Shown: in pieces, positions 27,517-39,114 of the stretch
Numbering within the stretch: position 1 is the stretch's first letter
Layout of the letters: every line of letters begins with the position of its first letter
DNA from: Planomicrobium soli
Lineage (GTDB): Bacteria; Bacillota; Bacilli; Bacillales_A; Planococcaceae
Assembly (NCBI RefSeq): GCF_003014655.1
Contig: NZ_PYAT01000001.1
Coordinates: forward strand, 310,001-374,000
Length of the DNA stretch: 64,000 nucleotides
Reading direction: 5' to 3'
The notes under the pieces: model-generated
Databases searched by the model: none
What the model was told of the DNA's origin: nothing
The model's input: only the letters and a program-made list of their open reading frames with translations
Position numbers and translations under genes: made by a program

Positions 27517-29897
27517 TTCCGTTTGATTTCTTCCATTACGTAAGCTTCAATGATGTCCAGTTCTTTCACATCGTTAAAGTTCTTGATGGTAATCCCGCAC
27601 TCATATCCTTGAGCAACTTCCTTAGCATCATCTTTAAATCGTTTCAACGTGTCAATTTCACCTTCGAAAACAACAATGCCTTCACGAATGACACGAACAC
27701 CGCTGTCTCTTGTGATTTTGCCTTCTATTACATAACTACCTGCAATCGTACCCACCTTAGAAACTTTGAACGTGCTACGGATTTCTGCTTGGCCAATGAT
27801 TTTTTCTTCAAATTCAGGGTCAAGCAACCCTTTCATTGCGAATTCGATTTCTTCAATCACTTTGTAGATGATGCGGTGCAAGCGAATATCTACGCCTTCA
27901 GCTTCTGCAGCCCGTTTCGCGTTTACATCCGGACGAACGTTAAAGCCAATTACAATCGCATTAGATGCAGCAGCAAGGGCAATATCCGATTCTGTAATGG
28001 CGCCAGCGCCAGTGTGAATAATTTTCACATTTACGCCTTCAACATCAATCTTCATAAGGGAAGCAGCCATCGCTTCTACTGAACCTTGAACGTCTGCTTT
28101 AACAATCAAGTTCAGTTCTTTCATTTCCCCTTGTTTCATCTGGTCAAACAAATTATCAAGCGTAACACGAGTTTTCTCAGAACGCTGTACTTGAAGCGCT
28201 GAAGCGGCACGTGTTTCACCCACTTGACGAGCTGTTTTTTCATCTTCGAAGACGACAAAGCGGTCTCCTGCTTGCGGCACATCATTCAATCCTGTTATTT
28301 CAACTGGAGTTGATGGTCCAGCATCTTTCACGCGGCGTCCAAGATCATTGACCATTGCGCGCACACGCCCGTATGTGTTCCCGACAACAATCGGATCGCC
28401 GACGTTTAGCGTACCATCTTGTACAAGTAACGTAGCTACTGAACCGCGGCCTTTATCAAGCTCGGCTTCGATAACTGTACCAATTGCACGGCGCGCTGGA
28501 TTAGCTTTCAGTTCGCCAACTTCTGAAACAATCAAGATCATTTCAAGAAGCGAATCGATGCCATCGCCTTTTAAAGCGGAAATCGGAACGAAAATCGTAT
28601 CGCCGCCCCAAGCTTCCGGCACAAGTCCATGTTCAGTCAATTCCTGCATTACGCGGTCTGGATTCGCACTTGGCTTATCCATTTTGTTGACAGCGATAAT
28701 GATTGGAACTTCAGCCGCTTTCGCGTGGTTAATCGCTTCAACTGTTTGAGGCATAACCCCATCATCAGCTGCTACTACAATGATAGCAAGGTCCGTAACT
28801 TTTGCTCCACGTGCGCGCATCGTTGTAAATGCCGCGTGCCCCGGAGTATCCAAGAAGGTGATTTTTTTATCGCCTTCCATTACTTGATAAGCGCCGATAT
28901 GCTGAGTGATGCCTCCAGCTTCGCCTGCAGTTACTTTTGTGTTGCGGATAGAATCGAGCAAAGTCGTTTTACCATGGTCTACGTGGCCCATGATCGTAAC
29001 AACCGGCGGACGTTCTTGTTGAAGCTCTTCATCTTCAGGCTCAAAGTAAACTTCAAGATCTGTTTTATCGACTAAGATTTCTTCTTCTACTTCAACTTCA
29101 TATTCCGCACAAACCAATTCAATCGCGTCTTTATCCAATTCTTGGTTGATGGTAGCCATCACGCCAAGCATGAATAATTTTTTGATGATTTCAGATGGCT
29201 CGCGGCCTAATTTTTTCGCTAGTTCTGCTACCGTCAATGATTCGCTGAACGTAATTTTAGCAGGCAATTCTTTTTCTTTTTTCGGCATTGGCGGCATCGG
29301 ATTTACCGGTGCTTGCTGTCTGTTTTTGTTGCGGTTTTGGTTGTTGCGGTTTCCGCCTGGACGATTGTTCGAGCGTTGGCCCGGTCCTGCAGTCGGTTTT
29401 GCCGCTTTTGGCGTAAAGTTTGAACCAGAAGTAGCTGGACGATTCTGCCCTTGTCCTGAAGGACGGTTTTGTCCTTGACCTGAAGGACGGTTTTGTCCTT
29501 GGCCTGCTGGGCGGTTCTGCCCATGTCCTGATGGACGCGATTGTCCCTGGCCTGCTGGGCGATTGCCTTGACCAGAACCAGCTGGACGATTTTGTCCTTG
29601 GCCTGACGGACGGCTTTGTGCTTGTCCGGATGGACGGTTCTGGCCTTGTCCGGATGGACGGTTCTGGCCTTGTCCGGATGGACGGTTCTGGCTTTGGTGC
29701 TGTTGGCGTGTCTGCGTCTGCAAACCTTGACCATTGGCAGTCTTTTTATAAATGCCATCCAATTTTGTAATAGCAGTCGGCTCTAGTGTAGCCATATGGT
29801 TTGCTACTTCAATGTTCAGCTTGGATAACTCTTGAATAATCTCTTTGCTTGGTTTATTTACTTTTTTGGCGTATTCATGTACTCGAATATTGGTCAT
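27513..29897 (-). CDS. infB: Translation initiation factor IF-2
   Basis: 794 residues. The conserved N-terminal segment (1-50) is followed by a low-complexity linker with an 8-residue RPSGQGQN repeat (residues about 71-155), a basic Asn/Arg-rich stretch, the IF2-N domain, the GTPase core (G1 GHVDHGKTT at about 305, [12 protein letters not shown]) and the C-terminal fMet-tRNA-binding domains. It guides initiator tRNA to the 30S subunit. The start ATG is 4 bp after the ylxQ stop. The repeat-rich linker is unusually regular. Confidence 0.97.
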   Translation of the reverse strand: MTNIRVHEYAKKVNKPSKEIIQELSKLNIEVANHMATLEPTAITKLDGIYKKTANGQGLQTQTRQQHQSQNRPSGQGQNRPSGQGQNRPSGQAQSRPSGQGQNRPAGSGQGNRPAGQGQSRPSGHGQNRPAGQGQNRPSGQGQNRPSGQGQNRPATSGSNFTPKAAKPTAGPGQRSNNRPGGNRNNQNRNKNRQQAPVNPMPPMPKKEKELPAKITFSESLTVAELAKKLGREPSEIIKKLFMLGVMATINQELDKDAIELVCAEYEVEVEEEILVDKTDLEVYFEPEDEELQQERPPVVTIMGHVDHGKTTLLDSIRNTKVTAGEAGGITQHIGAYQVMEGDKKITFLDTPGHAAFTTMRARGAKVTDLAIIVVAADDGVMPQTVEAINHAKAAEVPIIIAVNKMDKPSANPDRVMQELTEHGLVPEAWGGDTIFVPISALKGDGIDSLLEMILIVSEVGELKANPARRAIGTVIEAELDKGRGSVATLLVQDGTLNVGDPIVVGNTYGRVRAMVNDLGRRVKDAGPSTPVEITGLNDVPQAGDRFVVFEDEKTARQVGETRAASALQVQRSEKTRVTLDNLFDQMKQGEMKELNLIVKADVQGSVEAMAASLMKIDVEGVNVKIIHTGAGAITESDIALAAASNAIVIGFNVRPDVNAKRAAEAEGVDIRLHRIIYKVIEEIEFAMKGLLDPEFEEKIIGQAEIRSTFKVSKVGTIAGSYVIEGKITRDSGVRVIREGIVVFEGEIDTLKRFKDDAKEVAQGYECGITIKNFNDVKELDIIEAYVMEEIKRK
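29433..29687 (-). repeat. 24-bp coding minisatellite in infB
   Basis: About eleven tandem copies of a 24-bp unit encoding RP(S/A)GQGQN. The three copies nearest 29687 are almost identical at DNA level (CCTTGTCCGGATGGACGGTT on the plus strand), while later ones have diverged and include one altered unit (RPAGSGQGN). Confidence 0.9.
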
Positions 29898-29901
29898 CTG
29901 C

Positions 29902-30219
29902 TCACCCCCGGTTATTTTCGTCGAATAAGCTAGTTAGTTTTTTAGCAAATCCTGCATCCATTATTGCAATTACTACTCGTTCATCTTTGCCGATTGCCTG
30001 CCCAAGTTCAAATCTTGTGCCGAAAACATGGACGTCGACATTATATGTGTTGCATTTATCATGCAATTTTTTGTTCGTATTAGCCGAAGCATCTTCAGCT
30101 AATATAACCATCTTCGCTTTGCCTTTGCGCACTTCGTTCACTACCAGTTCTTCCCCGGTAATAGTCATTCGTGCACGAGTAGCCAAACCTAAAAATTGAA
30201 GAATTTTTTGTTTGTTCAT
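29902..30219 (-). CDS. ylxQ: L7Ae family RNA-binding protein YlxQ
   Basis: 105-residue kink-turn-binding protein of the L7Ae/L30e/Gadd45 fold with [20 protein letters not shown] near the start and [15 protein letters not shown]. In B. subtilis it is a non-essential ribosomal-type protein. It lies 4 bp before infB and overlaps the rnpM stop by 1 bp. Confidence 0.92.
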   Translation of the reverse strand: MNKQKILQFLGLATRARMTITGEELVVNEVRKGKAKMVILAEDASANTNKKLHDKCNTYNVDVHVFGTRFELGQAIGKDERVVIAIMDAGFAKKLTSLFDENNRG

Positions 30220-30497
30220 TATTTCAGCTGCTCTCTGAGAACGACGCGAATCAATTCTTCATATATTTCTTCTGGAATTTTAACTTCCAGCTGATTTTCG
30301 AGCACTTTCTTTTTACGTGCAACCGCGATTGCTTCTTCCGTTTTAGAGACATATGCTCCGCGGCCTGATTTCTTTCCGGTCAAGTCGACAGATACTTCGC
30401 CTTCTTTTGAACGGACTACACGGATCATTTCTTTTTTAGGATGCATCTCGCCTGTCGCTACACACTTCCGAAGCGGAATTTTCTTTTGCAGAGCCAA
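30219..30497 (-). CDS. rnpM: YlxR/RnpM family RNA-binding protein
   Basis: 92 residues with the family signature KIPLRKCVATGEMHPKKEM near the start and GRGAYVS in the middle. YlxR homologues bind RNase P RNA and influence its activity (RnpM), and were earlier described as nucleoid-associated regulators. It sits in the nusA-infB operon, 20 bp after nusA. Confidence 0.92.
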   Translation of the reverse strand: MALQKKIPLRKCVATGEMHPKKEMIRVVRSKEGEVSVDLTGKKSGRGAYVSKTEEAIAVARKKKVLENQLEVKIPEEIYEELIRVVLREQLK

Positions 30498-30517
30498 CGG
30501 ACATCACCTTTTCTCTG

Positions 30518-31645
30518 TTATTCTTTTTCGTCGTAAAAATCGAAATCGTCCAGTTCTTCACCAGATTCCACCAACTCGATGTTGGCATCAGGATTCGGAT
30601 AAATACCCATTTCCCGAGCATCAGTTTCACTCTTAATATCGATTTTCCAGCCAGTCAACTTTGCAGCAAGACGTGCATTTTGCCCACGTTTACCGATTGC
30701 AAGCGATAATTGGTAATCCGGCACAACGACTGTTGTCGATTTTTCTTCTTCGTTTACTTGAACGTCCAATACTTTGGATGGGCTAAGGGCGTTAGCGACA
30801 AATACTACCGGCTCTTCAGACCATTCAACAATATCAATCTTTTCGCCGTTAAGTTCATTAACGATCGTTTGGACACGGGCACCTTTCGCACCTACACATG
30901 AACCTACTGGATCAATATCTTCGCGGTGAGCAACAACCGAAATTTTAGAACGGTCGCCAGCTTCGCGCGCAATCGATTTGATTTCAACAATTCCATCATA
31001 AATTTCAGGAACTTCTGTTTCAAAAAGGCGGCGCAATAAGCCCGGATGGGTCCGTGATACGAATACTTGTGGTCCGCGAGTTGTCCGTTCCACTTTTGTG
31101 ATATACACTTTGATCCGGTCATGCGGTTGGTAGGATTCGTTCGGCATTTGCTCGGTTTGCGGAAGAACCGCTTCCACTTTGCCAAGGCCGACATATAAAT
31201 TCCGCGCATCCATACGCTCCACGATGCCATTGACAATGTCATCAGCACGATCGACAAACTCTTCGAAAATCAAACCGCGCTCCGCTTCTCTTACGCGTTG
31301 CGTAACAACTTGCTTGGCAGTTTGTGCAGCGATCCGCCCAAAATTGCGAGGCGTTACTTCTTCTTCTACAACATCACCGATTTCGTAAGCTGGGTTGATC
31401 ACTTGTGCATCTTCCAAAGAAATCTGCAGGCGGTCATCTTCTACTTCTTCTACTACGTCTTTACGAGAATACACAAGCATTGTGCCTGTATCCAAATTCA
31501 AGTCGACACGCACATTTTGCGCTTGATTGAAATTGCGCTTGTAAGCAGTAACCAACGCCGCTTCAATCGCTTCAATTAACACGTCGCGTGAAATTCCTTT
31601 TTGTTTCTCCAATGCATCTAAAGCATCTAATAGCTCACTGCTCAT
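30518..31645 (-). CDS. nusA: Transcription termination/antitermination protein NusA
   Basis: 375 residues: N-terminal RNA polymerase-binding domain (1-125), S1 domain (about 130-200, with [19 protein letters not shown]) and tandem KH domains (about 230-345, with [15 protein letters not shown] and [18 protein letters not shown]). It has a short acidic tail and lacks the C-terminal acidic repeats of E. coli NusA, as in other Firmicutes. ATG at 31645, 7 bp after rimP. Confidence 0.97.
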   Translation of the reverse strand: MSSELLDALDALEKQKGISRDVLIEAIEAALVTAYKRNFNQAQNVRVDLNLDTGTMLVYSRKDVVEEVEDDRLQISLEDAQVINPAYEIGDVVEEEVTPRNFGRIAAQTAKQVVTQRVREAERGLIFEEFVDRADDIVNGIVERMDARNLYVGLGKVEAVLPQTEQMPNESYQPHDRIKVYITKVERTTRGPQVFVSRTHPGLLRRLFETEVPEIYDGIVEIKSIAREAGDRSKISVVAHREDIDPVGSCVGAKGARVQTIVNELNGEKIDIVEWSEEPVVFVANALSPSKVLDVQVNEEEKSTTVVVPDYQLSLAIGKRGQNARLAAKLTGWKIDIKSETDAREMGIYPNPDANIELVESGEELDDFDFYDEKE

Positions 31646-31652
31646 CAGTTAT

Positions 31653-32153
31653 TCACTCCCAAGTTCTCAAATCAGGTTTTGCAGAAAAATCAATGGCAAG
31701 CCGGATGACTGCAATTTTCTGTCTTTCAACCACGATTGTTTTTCTTCTAGTTTTGATTTTGATTTCTATTTCAACTTCTTCGTCATTATAAGAAATCAAG
31801 TAGCCTTCAAATTCCTTTAAATTCTCAATCGGTTCGTAAGTCTTGATGTAAATGAAGCGGCCAATAGCCTTAGCAAAATCTTTTTCTTTCTTCAGCGGCC
31901 GTTCTGCACCAGGTGAAGAAACTTCTAAAAAGTAATTTTGCTCAATCGGATCTTGTTTATCCAATACCTCACTCAACTTTTCACTTACCAAAGCACACTG
32001 ATCTATATCGATTGGCGCTTCTGGATTGTCTACGTATACACGCAAGAACCAATTGCGTCCTTCTTTCAAAAACTCTACATCGACCAGTTCTAAATTTAGT
32101 TCGTCGATAATCGGCTGAGCGATTTGCTCGACTGTTTCTGTAATTTTGCTCAT
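31653..32153 (-). CDS. rimP: Ribosome maturation factor RimP
   Basis: 166-residue factor for 30S assembly: N-terminal alpha/beta domain (ELVDVEFLKEGRNWFLRVYV) and C-terminal SH3-like barrel (FEGYLISYNDEEVEIEIK). First gene of the nusA-infB operon. ATG at 32153 with GGCAGGAGGC upstream. Confidence 0.95.
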   Translation of the reverse strand: MSKITETVEQIAQPIIDELNLELVDVEFLKEGRNWFLRVYVDNPEAPIDIDQCALVSEKLSEVLDKQDPIEQNYFLEVSSPGAERPLKKEKDFAKAIGRFIYIKTYEPIENLKEFEGYLISYNDEEVEIEIKIKTRRKTIVVERQKIAVIRLAIDFSAKPDLRTWE

Positions 32154-32272
32154 ACATGCCTCCTGCCAATTTTATCCCGCTTTAACGGTTAGTAACTTTC
32201 CCACCTTCAGAAGTGGAAGAACAACTGACCATAAAAGCCCGATTGGTTCAACTGCCACTCAGTGGGTAATGA

Positions 32273-32298
32273 GAAAAACTCCCACTATGTGGAGTTTC
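32273..32298 (-). terminator. Second hairpin downstream of polC
   Basis: Minus-strand stem AAACTCCAC with GTGGGAGTTT (one bulge), continuing into a T-rich tail. It follows the main polC terminator and precedes rimP. Confidence 0.6.
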
Positions 32299-32311
32299 AC
32301 TTTATGCCATA

Positions 32312-32345
32312 ACAACAGAAAAGAGCGGGAAATCCCACTCTTCTG
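32312..32345 (-). terminator. polC terminator
   Basis: 10-bp stem AAGAGTGGGA/TCCCGCTCTT (minus strand, one U-G pair) with a tight loop and T-rich 3' side. Confidence 0.8.
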
Positions 32346-32407
32346 CGACAGAGCTATCAATAAATGTTACTACTATAATACCATACTGCCCATCACTTTG
32401 CAAATGA

Positions 32408-35400
32408 CTAGAACAGCGACAACTGGTTCGCATCTGGCATACCCTCTAGGCAACCATGATCATCCATATATTCGATGATCGTTTTTGAAACACGGCCGCG
32501 TTGCTGCAGATCTTCTTTCGATAAAAACGTGCCTTGTTCACGCGCAGCTACAATTGACTTGGCCGCGTTTGTTCCGAGGCCAGGAATAGCATTGAACGGC
32601 GGAATCAATGTTTTGCCTTCAATAATAAATTGATCGGCCGACGATTTGTATAAATCAACTTTTTGGAAAGTATAGCCGCGTTCCACCATTTCAAGCGCAA
32701 GTTCCATGACCGTCATTAAGTTCTTCTCTTTTGTTGAAGCTTCAAGCCCTTTGGCGTTTATTTCATCCACTTTAGCCTTGATGGATTGCGAACCCTTCGC
32801 CATCGCATTGACGTCAAAGTCTTCTGCGCGAACGGTAAAGTATGCGGCATAATAAAGAATAGGGAAATGCACTTTAAAGTAAGCGATGCGCACCGCCATC
32901 AGAACATATGCAGCGGCATGGGCTTTCGGGAACATGTACTTGATCTTTTTACATGATTCAATGTACCAATTCGGTACACCTTCTTTTTTCATCGCTTCTT
33001 CCATTTCCGGCGAAAGCCCTTTACCTTTACGCACCGATTCCATAATTTTAAATGCCAGAGAAGATTCCAAACCCTGATAAATTAAATAAACCATTATGTC
33101 ATCTCGGCAGCCGATTACGTCTGACAGCTGGCATGTGCCATTCTGGATCAATTCCTGCGCATTGCTCAGCCATACGTCCGTTCCGTGGGACAATCCTGAG
33201 ATTTGGACAAGCTCCGAAAATGTAGTCGGTTTTGTTTCTTCAAGCATTTGGCGCACAAAACGCGTGCCGAATTCCGGAATGCCAAGCGTACCGGTTTTAC
33301 AGCCAATTTGTTTTTCGGTAACGCCAAGAGATTCGGTGCCGGAGAATATTTTCATAACCTCCGGGTCATCCGTTGGAATTGTTTTGGGATCGATGCCTGA
33401 TAAATCCTGCAGCATCCGGATCACCGTCGGATCATCGTGCCCGAGAATATCAAGTTTCAACAAATTGTCGTGGATGGAATGGAAATCAAAGTGCGTCGTC
33501 TTCCATTCCGAGTCCTGCGCATCCGCCGGAAACTGAATTGGCGAAAAATCATAGATGTCCATATAGTCCGGAACAACGATAATACCGCCCGGGTGCTGAC
33601 CAGTGCTTCGCTTAACGCCTGAACAGCCTTGGACCAACCGGTCAACTTCCGCTCCGCGGATCGTCAAGTTATGGTCGGTCGCATAGCCGCGAACATAGCC
33701 GTATGCGGTTTTCTCCGCTACTGTTCCGATTGTCCCTGCACGGAAAACGTTGTCTTCGCCAAATAGTTCTTTCGTGTAGTTATGGGCATGTGCCTGGTAT
33801 TCACCACTAAAGTTCAAGTCAATATCCGGAACTTTGTCCCCTTTGAACCCTAGGAACGTTTCAAAGGGAATGTCTTGCCCTTCTTTTGTATATGGAATAC
33901 CGCAATCGGGACAATCTTTATCTTTTAAGTCAAATCCAGAGCCGACCGATCCGTCATCGAAAAACTCCGACTTCTTGCATTGAGGGCAAATATAGTGCGG
34001 TGGCAATGGATTTACTTCTGTAATTTCGGTCAACGTTGCAACAAGCGACGAGCCGACCGATCCTCGTGAACCGACCAAGTAGCCATCGTCCAATGACTTC
34101 TTAACAAGTTTGTGCGAGATCAAGTAAATTACCGCAAACCCGTGGCCAATGATCGACTTGAGCTCTTTTTCTATGCGCGCTTCGACAATTTCCGGAAGCG
34201 GCGAGCCGTAAATTTTATGGGCCATCTGGTAACTCAGTTCGCGAACTTCTTCATCAGCGCCTTCAATTTTCGGTGTATACAAATCATCTTTGATCGGCTT
34301 GACCGTTTCAATCATGTCCGCAATTTTATTTGAATTCTCCACTACGATTTCATGTGCGGTTTCTTCGCCTAAAAAGTCGAATGCTTCGAGCATTTCATTG
34401 GTCGTTCTAAAATGCACTTTCGGCAATTTATGGCGATTCAGAGGATTCGCCCCTCCTTGAGATCCTATTAGGACTTGGCGGTAAATGGCATCATTCTCAT
34501 CCAAGTAATGGACATTGCCAGTTGCGACAAGCGGTTTATCCAATTTGCGGCTCACTTTTACTAATTTGCGGATGACGTCTTCCAGATTCCACTCATCACG
34601 AATCAATTCACGTTCAATCAGATGCGAGTATACTTCTTTAGGATGAACTTCCAAGTAATCGTAAAATTGAGCGGTCTGTTCGACTTCTTCCATCGACTTT
34701 TGCATTACCGCTTCAAAAACTTCCCCTTTGTCACAGCCGGAACCGACAAGCAGGCCTTTCCGGTGCCGCTGCAAGAGCGAGCGCGGAATGCGGGGCACTC
34801 GGTAGAAATAATCTATATGTGAGGCGGATACAAGCTTGAATAGGTTTTTCAAGCCTTCCTCATTTTGCGCCAGCAATGTACAGTGCGTCGGTCGTGCACG
34901 CTTGTAAGAGTCGCCGCCTCCCACATGGTCATTGATCTGGTCGTGGTATACGATTCCTTTCTGATGCGCTTCTTTCAATAGATGCGTCAGCAAATAAGAA
35001 GTCGCTTCCGTATCGTAAATGGCCCGGTGATGCTGGGTAAGTTCAATGCCGAATTTTTTTGCCAAGGTATTCAACCGGTGGTTTTTCAATTCGGGGTGAA
35101 GCATACGCGCAAGTTCAAGCGTATCGATGGTTGCATGTTTTTTGTCGATTCCCAACTTCTTGTAAGCAACATACAAGAACCCCATATCAAAAGAAGCATT
35201 ATGTGCGACCATAATGTGGTCGCCTGCCCATTCGTGATATTTCCTGATTACTTCTTCCACTTCCGGAGCATTTTTCACCATATCATCCGTTATCCCGGTA
35301 AGGTCAATTGTTGTGGCAGACAATGGATGATGCGGGTTGGCAAAACTTTCGAATTTATCAATAATGTTGCCGCCTTTGATTTTTACTGCGGCAAGTTCAA

Positions 35401-36715
35401 TAATCGTATCGTAAACGGCAGATAATCCCGTCGTTTCCAAGTCAAAAACAACAAACGTCTCTTCTTCGAGCAAAGCATGGCGTTCTTCATAAGCAATCGG
35501 CACACCGTCGTCCACCAAGTTTGCTTCCAAACCAAAAATTGCTTTGATGCCATGTTTTTTACTGGCTGAATAGGCGTCCGGGAATGACTGCACGCCTGCA
35601 TGATCCGTTATCGCAATGGCGGGATGCCCCCATTTCGCTGCTTGGGCAACGAGCGATTCTACCGATGATACAGCGTCCATTGCGCTCATTGGCGTATGCA
35701 AATGCAACTCCACCCGTTTTTCTTCTGCGGTATCTTTTCGGAGTTCCGGTTTGATTTCGGCCATGTCTTGCGCCATCATAACCAAATCCCGGACAAAAGT
35801 ATCCATTTGAATCGAGCCACGCGCTTTTAGCCACATGCCTTTTTTAACATTGGCCATAAGCTCCGCATCCTCTTTGTCACGCGAGAACATTTTCACAAGG
35901 ATCGAATCGGTATAATCGGTCATTTTTACGGTCAACAGGGAACGGCCGCTTCGCAGTTCTCTTACATCTACATCAAACACATATCCTTCAATCGTTACGC
36001 GGCGCTCTTCGTCCACAATCGACTGAATCTCGAATATTTGTTCATCCGGCTTGATGGCAATCCCCATCTGAAATGGTCCAACGGGTGCTCCGTTTTCCTT
36101 GCGGTCAGTTTCTCTCTTTTTCATATCCGCTAATGCTTTTTTCGCCATTTCCTCTTCTTGCAGGCGACGTTCTTCCATAAACGCGGTGTGTGCTTCTTCT
36201 TGGCTTTCTGCAGAAAGCTGGAAGTCGATCGCTAGTGGCGGAAAACCAAATTGTTGATAGGCACTTGCTAATTTTTCGCTGTATTTCGCCTTAAGGGCCA
36301 TCATTTCATGTTCGTGGCCGCACTTCAACAGCAATTTACTGCCGCTCCAATTGGGCGCCTGCGTAAGCAGACGTTCGCGCAATGGCGGTGCCATATCGGA
36401 AAATTCATTAACTGCATGTTTCCAATAATCTTGAATCAGCTGGCTATCCATTTTAGCGTCTTCACAATTAATAACTAATTGGATGGAAGCTATAGGTGAA
36501 AAAGTGGCATGCAGCCGCTCTTTAAGCAAAAGATATAGTTTCAGCGGAAGAACATCGTTTAATTTGACGATGAATCGCCATGTCCGCTCTTTTTTATGGA
36601 CAGTCATCCGTGTCAGTTCAGCTTCTTCAAAAAAGGGCATATGTACATCGTCCGTTAATTCGAGATGCTGAAGAAGGAGTTTGAATCGCATCTTAGAATC
36701 TTGCTGGTTGGTCAT
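32408..36715 (-). CDS. polC: DNA polymerase III alpha subunit, PolC type
   Basis: Replicative polymerase of low-GC Gram-positives, 1435 residues. In order: N-terminal domain, OB fold (about 225-320), PHP domain split by the exonuclease ([16 protein letters not shown], His 338 and 340), the DEDD proofreading exonuclease inserted at about 420-590 ([10 protein letters not shown], Asp425/Glu427; HNASFDMGF), a zinc-binding segment ([10 protein letters not shown] and CPDCGIPY), the palm with [11 protein letters not shown] at about 970, and a helix-hairpin-helix C-terminus. ATG at 36715 with GAAGGGG upstream. Confidence 0.98.
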   Translation of the reverse strand: MTNQQDSKMRFKLLLQHLELTDDVHMPFFEEAELTRMTVHKKERTWRFIVKLNDVLPLKLYLLLKERLHATFSPIASIQLVINCEDAKMDSQLIQDYWKHAVNEFSDMAPPLRERLLTQAPNWSGSKLLLKCGHEHEMMALKAKYSEKLASAYQQFGFPPLAIDFQLSAESQEEAHTAFMEERRLQEEEMAKKALADMKKRETDRKENGAPVGPFQMGIAIKPDEQIFEIQSIVDEERRVTIEGYVFDVDVRELRSGRSLLTVKMTDYTDSILVKMFSRDKEDAELMANVKKGMWLKARGSIQMDTFVRDLVMMAQDMAEIKPELRKDTAEEKRVELHLHTPMSAMDAVSSVESLVAQAAKWGHPAIAITDHAGVQSFPDAYSASKKHGIKAIFGLEANLVDDGVPIAYEERHALLEEETFVVFDLETTGLSAVYDTIIELAAVKIKGGNIIDKFESFANPHHPLSATTIDLTGITDDMVKNAPEVEEVIRKYHEWAGDHIMVAHNASFDMGFLYVAYKKLGIDKKHATIDTLELARMLHPELKNHRLNTLAKKFGIELTQHHRAIYDTEATSYLLTHLLKEAHQKGIVYHDQINDHVGGGDSYKRARPTHCTLLAQNEEGLKNLFKLVSASHIDYFYRVPRIPRSLLQRHRKGLLVGSGCDKGEVFEAVMQKSMEEVEQTAQFYDYLEVHPKEVYSHLIERELIRDEWNLEDVIRKLVKVSRKLDKPLVATGNVHYLDENDAIYRQVLIGSQGGANPLNRHKLPKVHFRTTNEMLEAFDFLGEETAHEIVVENSNKIADMIETVKPIKDDLYTPKIEGADEEVRELSYQMAHKIYGSPLPEIVEARIEKELKSIIGHGFAVIYLISHKLVKKSLDDGYLVGSRGSVGSSLVATLTEITEVNPLPPHYICPQCKKSEFFDDGSVGSGFDLKDKDCPDCGIPYTKEGQDIPFETFLGFKGDKVPDIDLNFSGEYQAHAHNYTKELFGEDNVFRAGTIGTVAEKTAYGYVRGYATDHNLTIRGAEVDRLVQGCSGVKRSTGQHPGGIIVVPDYMDIYDFSPIQFPADAQDSEWKTTHFDFHSIHDNLLKLDILGHDDPTVIRMLQDLSGIDPKTIPTDDPEVMKIFSGTESLGVTEKQIGCKTGTLGIPEFGTRFVRQMLEETKPTTFSELVQISGLSHGTDVWLSNAQELIQNGTCQLSDVIGCRDDIMVYLIYQGLESSLAFKIMESVRKGKGLSPEMEEAMKKEGVPNWYIESCKKIKYMFPKAHAAAYVLMAVRIAYFKVHFPILYYAAYFTVRAEDFDVNAMAKGSQSIKAKVDEINAKGLEASTKEKNLMTVMELALEMVERGYTFQKVDLYKSSADQFIIEGKTLIPPFNAIPGLGTNAAKSIVAAREQGTFLSKEDLQQRGRVSKTIIEYMDDHGCLEGMPDANQLSLF

Positions 36716-37053
36716 AACTATCCCCTTCGTAACAATATTTAATATAAAGATAAGTTCATAAGTCGAACTGATTATTATTAGTCAAGTTCCGCTCTCGGCA
36801 TTCCGCAAAACAATTTTGTCTGCCGATTCTGTTTTGCGGAACAGCTATAAAGAAACGAACTCTTTTATTTGCCTTCTTTCTCATACAGATAATTCTTAAG
36901 TTGTTTTTAAGAAGCATGCAGCATGCAGCAAACCCTCTTTTGTAGCCGAGGGTTCCGTATGTGTAAGTCATCTTCATAAAAAACGAGCGAGCAGAAGAGT
37001 CTGGCGAAAACGATTTATACACCAGTCAATCAGCCGATTTATTTTATATGGGC
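36716..37053. other. polC-proS intergenic stretch with a long hairpin
   Basis: No credible gene: an open frame at 36756-37022 has no ribosome site or recognisable content. The main structure is a perfect 12-bp inverted repeat TTCCGCAAAACA (36801-36812) and TGTTTTGCGGAA (36830-36841) around a 17-nt loop, without a T tract. A weaker hairpin AACCCTC...GAGGGTT lies near 36939-36962. Confidence 0.7.
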
Positions 37054-37095
37054 AAAGAAAAAGAAAGGAAAGCACATGAGTACTTTCCTTTCTAT
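37054..37095 (-). terminator. proS terminator
   Basis: Perfect 11-bp stem AGAAAGGAAAG/CTTTCCTTTCT, 10-nt loop and T-rich tail on the minus strand, 18 bp after the proS stop. Confidence 0.88.
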
Positions 37096-37112
37096 CATAC
37101 CAGATTTACCGG

Positions 37113-38816
37113 TTATTTTTTAAAGAATTGCTGCACTTGTTCAATCAATTCTTCCCGTTTCCACTCGAAAGTCTCGCCAGTCCGGCGATTTTTCACTTCT
37201 AAAATTCCTTCAGCCGCTTTTTTACCGACTGTAACTCGAAGCGGCAATCCGATCAAATCCGCATCAGCAAATTTCACGCCGGCGCGCTCTGTGCGGTCAT
37301 CCAAAAGTACTTCATAGCGATTGGACTGAAGTTCTTTGTAAAGTTCTTGGCCAAGTTCACGCTGAGTTTCATCCTTCATGTTCACAGGAACAATGTGGAC
37401 CTCATAAGGCGCGATCGCATCCGGCCATGTAAAACCGTTCTCATCCTGGAACTGTTCAGCAACTGCAGCCATAACACGGGAAACTCCGATGCCGTAGCAG
37501 CCCATGATATAAGGCATTGCTCTTCCTTGGTCATTCAAGAAAGTCGCTTTCATATCTTCGCTGTATCTTGTTCCTAGTTTAAAGATATGTCCCACTTCGA
37601 TTCCTTTAGCAAATTGGATTGTCCCCTCGCCGTCAGGAGAAGGGTCTCCTTCTTGTACAAAACGAAGGTCTGCGTAAGCTTCTACCGAGAAATCTTGATC
37701 CGGTGTTACGTTAATCCAATGGAATCCTTCTTCATTCGCGCCTGTTACACCATTTGCAATAGACTTGATCGCATGGTCAGCAAAAACACGGATCGAAGAC
37801 GGCACGTTTACCGGCCCGATTGAACCGATATCACAAGCAAGCAGTTCTTTAACTTCTTCTGGAGTAGCAAGCTCAACCACTTTAGCTCCTGTTGCATGCT
37901 TGACTTTAACCTCGTTGATATCATGATCGCCGCGAGATAGGACGAGCACTAATTCTTCGTCCGCTTTGAAAACAAGAGTCTTGATGCACTGGTCAGCAGT
38001 TGTCCTCAAGAACTCAGCAACTTGAGAAATGGTTTTTTGGTCAGGCGTTTCGATTTTTTCCAGTGTTTTCGGTGCTTCTGCAGGAACCGGATAATCTACA
38101 TTGACCGCCGCCATCTCAATATTGGCAGCATATGAAGATGAGTCGGAATATGCAATAGTATCTTCCCCGATTTCCGACAATACCATGAATTCATGGTTGT
38201 CTTTGCCACCAATAGCGCCAGAATCTGCGATGACGGCACGGAAATTCAAGCCGAGCCGGGTAAAGATATTAGTATAAGCTTGCATCATGTCGTTATACGT
38301 TTCATCTAAACTTTCAGGAGTCGCGTGGAAAGAATAAGCATCTTTCATTAAGAACTCACGGCCGCGAAGCAATCCGAAACGCGGACGTTTTTCATCTCTG
38401 AATTTTGACTGGATCTGGAATAAATTAAGCGGCAGCTTTTTATAAGATTTGATTTCATCACGCAACAAACTTGTGATGACCTCTTCATGCGTAGCGCCTA
38501 GAGCAAATTCACGGCCATTTCGATCTTTTAAGCGCATTAATTCATCGCCGTACGAATACCACCGGCCTGTTTCTTGCCATAGTTCTGCTTGCTGCATAGC
38601 AGGAAGAAAAACTTCGACACTATTAACGGCTTCCATTTCTTCGCGAATAACATTTTCCACTTTTTGAAGGACGCGTTTTCCCAATGGCAAAAATGAATAA
38701 ATGCCGCTCGTATTCTGGCGGATAAATCCTGCACGCAATAACAGCTGATGAGACTTAACTTCTGCATCGGCTGGCGTTTCTCTTAAAGTCGGGATAAAAG
38801 TAGCTGTTTGTTTCAT
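37113..38816 (-). CDS. proS: Proline-tRNA ligase (bacterial type, with editing domain)
   Basis: 567-residue class II synthetase: motif 2/3 core with [20 protein letters not shown] (about 135-155) and [13 protein letters not shown] (about 440), an inserted editing domain (about 225-405) that clears Ala-tRNA(Pro), and an anticodon-binding C-terminus. The ATG at 38816 ([13 protein letters not shown]) is preferred: GAGGTG lies 9 nt upstream, whereas the GTG four codons earlier is part of that site. No T-box was recognised upstream. Confidence 0.96.
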   Translation of the reverse strand: MKQTATFIPTLRETPADAEVKSHQLLLRAGFIRQNTSGIYSFLPLGKRVLQKVENVIREEMEAVNSVEVFLPAMQQAELWQETGRWYSYGDELMRLKDRNGREFALGATHEEVITSLLRDEIKSYKKLPLNLFQIQSKFRDEKRPRFGLLRGREFLMKDAYSFHATPESLDETYNDMMQAYTNIFTRLGLNFRAVIADSGAIGGKDNHEFMVLSEIGEDTIAYSDSSSYAANIEMAAVNVDYPVPAEAPKTLEKIETPDQKTISQVAEFLRTTADQCIKTLVFKADEELVLVLSRGDHDINEVKVKHATGAKVVELATPEEVKELLACDIGSIGPVNVPSSIRVFADHAIKSIANGVTGANEEGFHWINVTPDQDFSVEAYADLRFVQEGDPSPDGEGTIQFAKGIEVGHIFKLGTRYSEDMKATFLNDQGRAMPYIMGCYGIGVSRVMAAVAEQFQDENGFTWPDAIAPYEVHIVPVNMKDETQRELGQELYKELQSNRYEVLLDDRTERAGVKFADADLIGLPLRVTVGKKAAEGILEVKNRRTGETFEWKREELIEQVQQFFKK

Positions 38817-38885
38817 TCCAAAATACACCTCAACTGATTATTTTTTTATTACAACATTTCGAAAAAGCTAGTTTATATAATATAA

Positions 38886-39110
38886 GAACTGCAAAGGCGC
38901 CATTTCCTCAGCCCACAACGCATGTCGCGGGCTGAAACAGGCGCCTTCGCTTTTATTTGTCCAAGCTCCGCCGGCTAGCCTTCGAGGTCGCTTCAATCTT
39001 GTGTCTGCATCGCTTCGCTATCTTTGACACATGAATAAGAGTTGTGGCTCATAGCCAAAGTACGCCCTGACAAGACATTGTTAGGGCTGGAACAGCCGAC
39101 TTTGTTTTTC
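38886..39110. repeat. Dispersed intergenic repeat, opposite orientation to the rny copy
   Basis: Read on the minus strand it contains AAAAGCGAAGGCGCCTGTTT followed by CAGCCCGCGACATGCGTTGTGG, a strong self-complementary segment bounded by GGCGCCTGTTTCAGCCC and GGGCTGAGGAAATGGCGCC, and an adjoining unit with GTCGGCTGTTCCAGCCCT. The motif matches the family seen at 780-1170. It fills most of the proS-rseP gap. Confidence 0.7.
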
Positions 39111-39114
39111 TTAT

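Noticed and set aside
29433..29687. CRISPR-like periodicity
   Set aside because: The 24-bp units are directly tandem, without spacers, and encode the IF-2 linker in frame.
27609..29770. Several plus-strand frames opposite infB, including repeat-derived ones
   Set aside because: They are the complement of a well-supported gene; the periodic one only mirrors the 24-bp repeat.
36756..37022. 88-codon minus-strand frame between polC and proS
   Set aside because: No ribosome site, Cys/Lys/Arg-rich unusual composition, and it spans the hairpin. Treated as non-coding.
38817..39114. T-box riboswitch upstream of proS
   Set aside because: No T-box sequence or specifier stem was recognised; the region is filled by the dispersed repeat.
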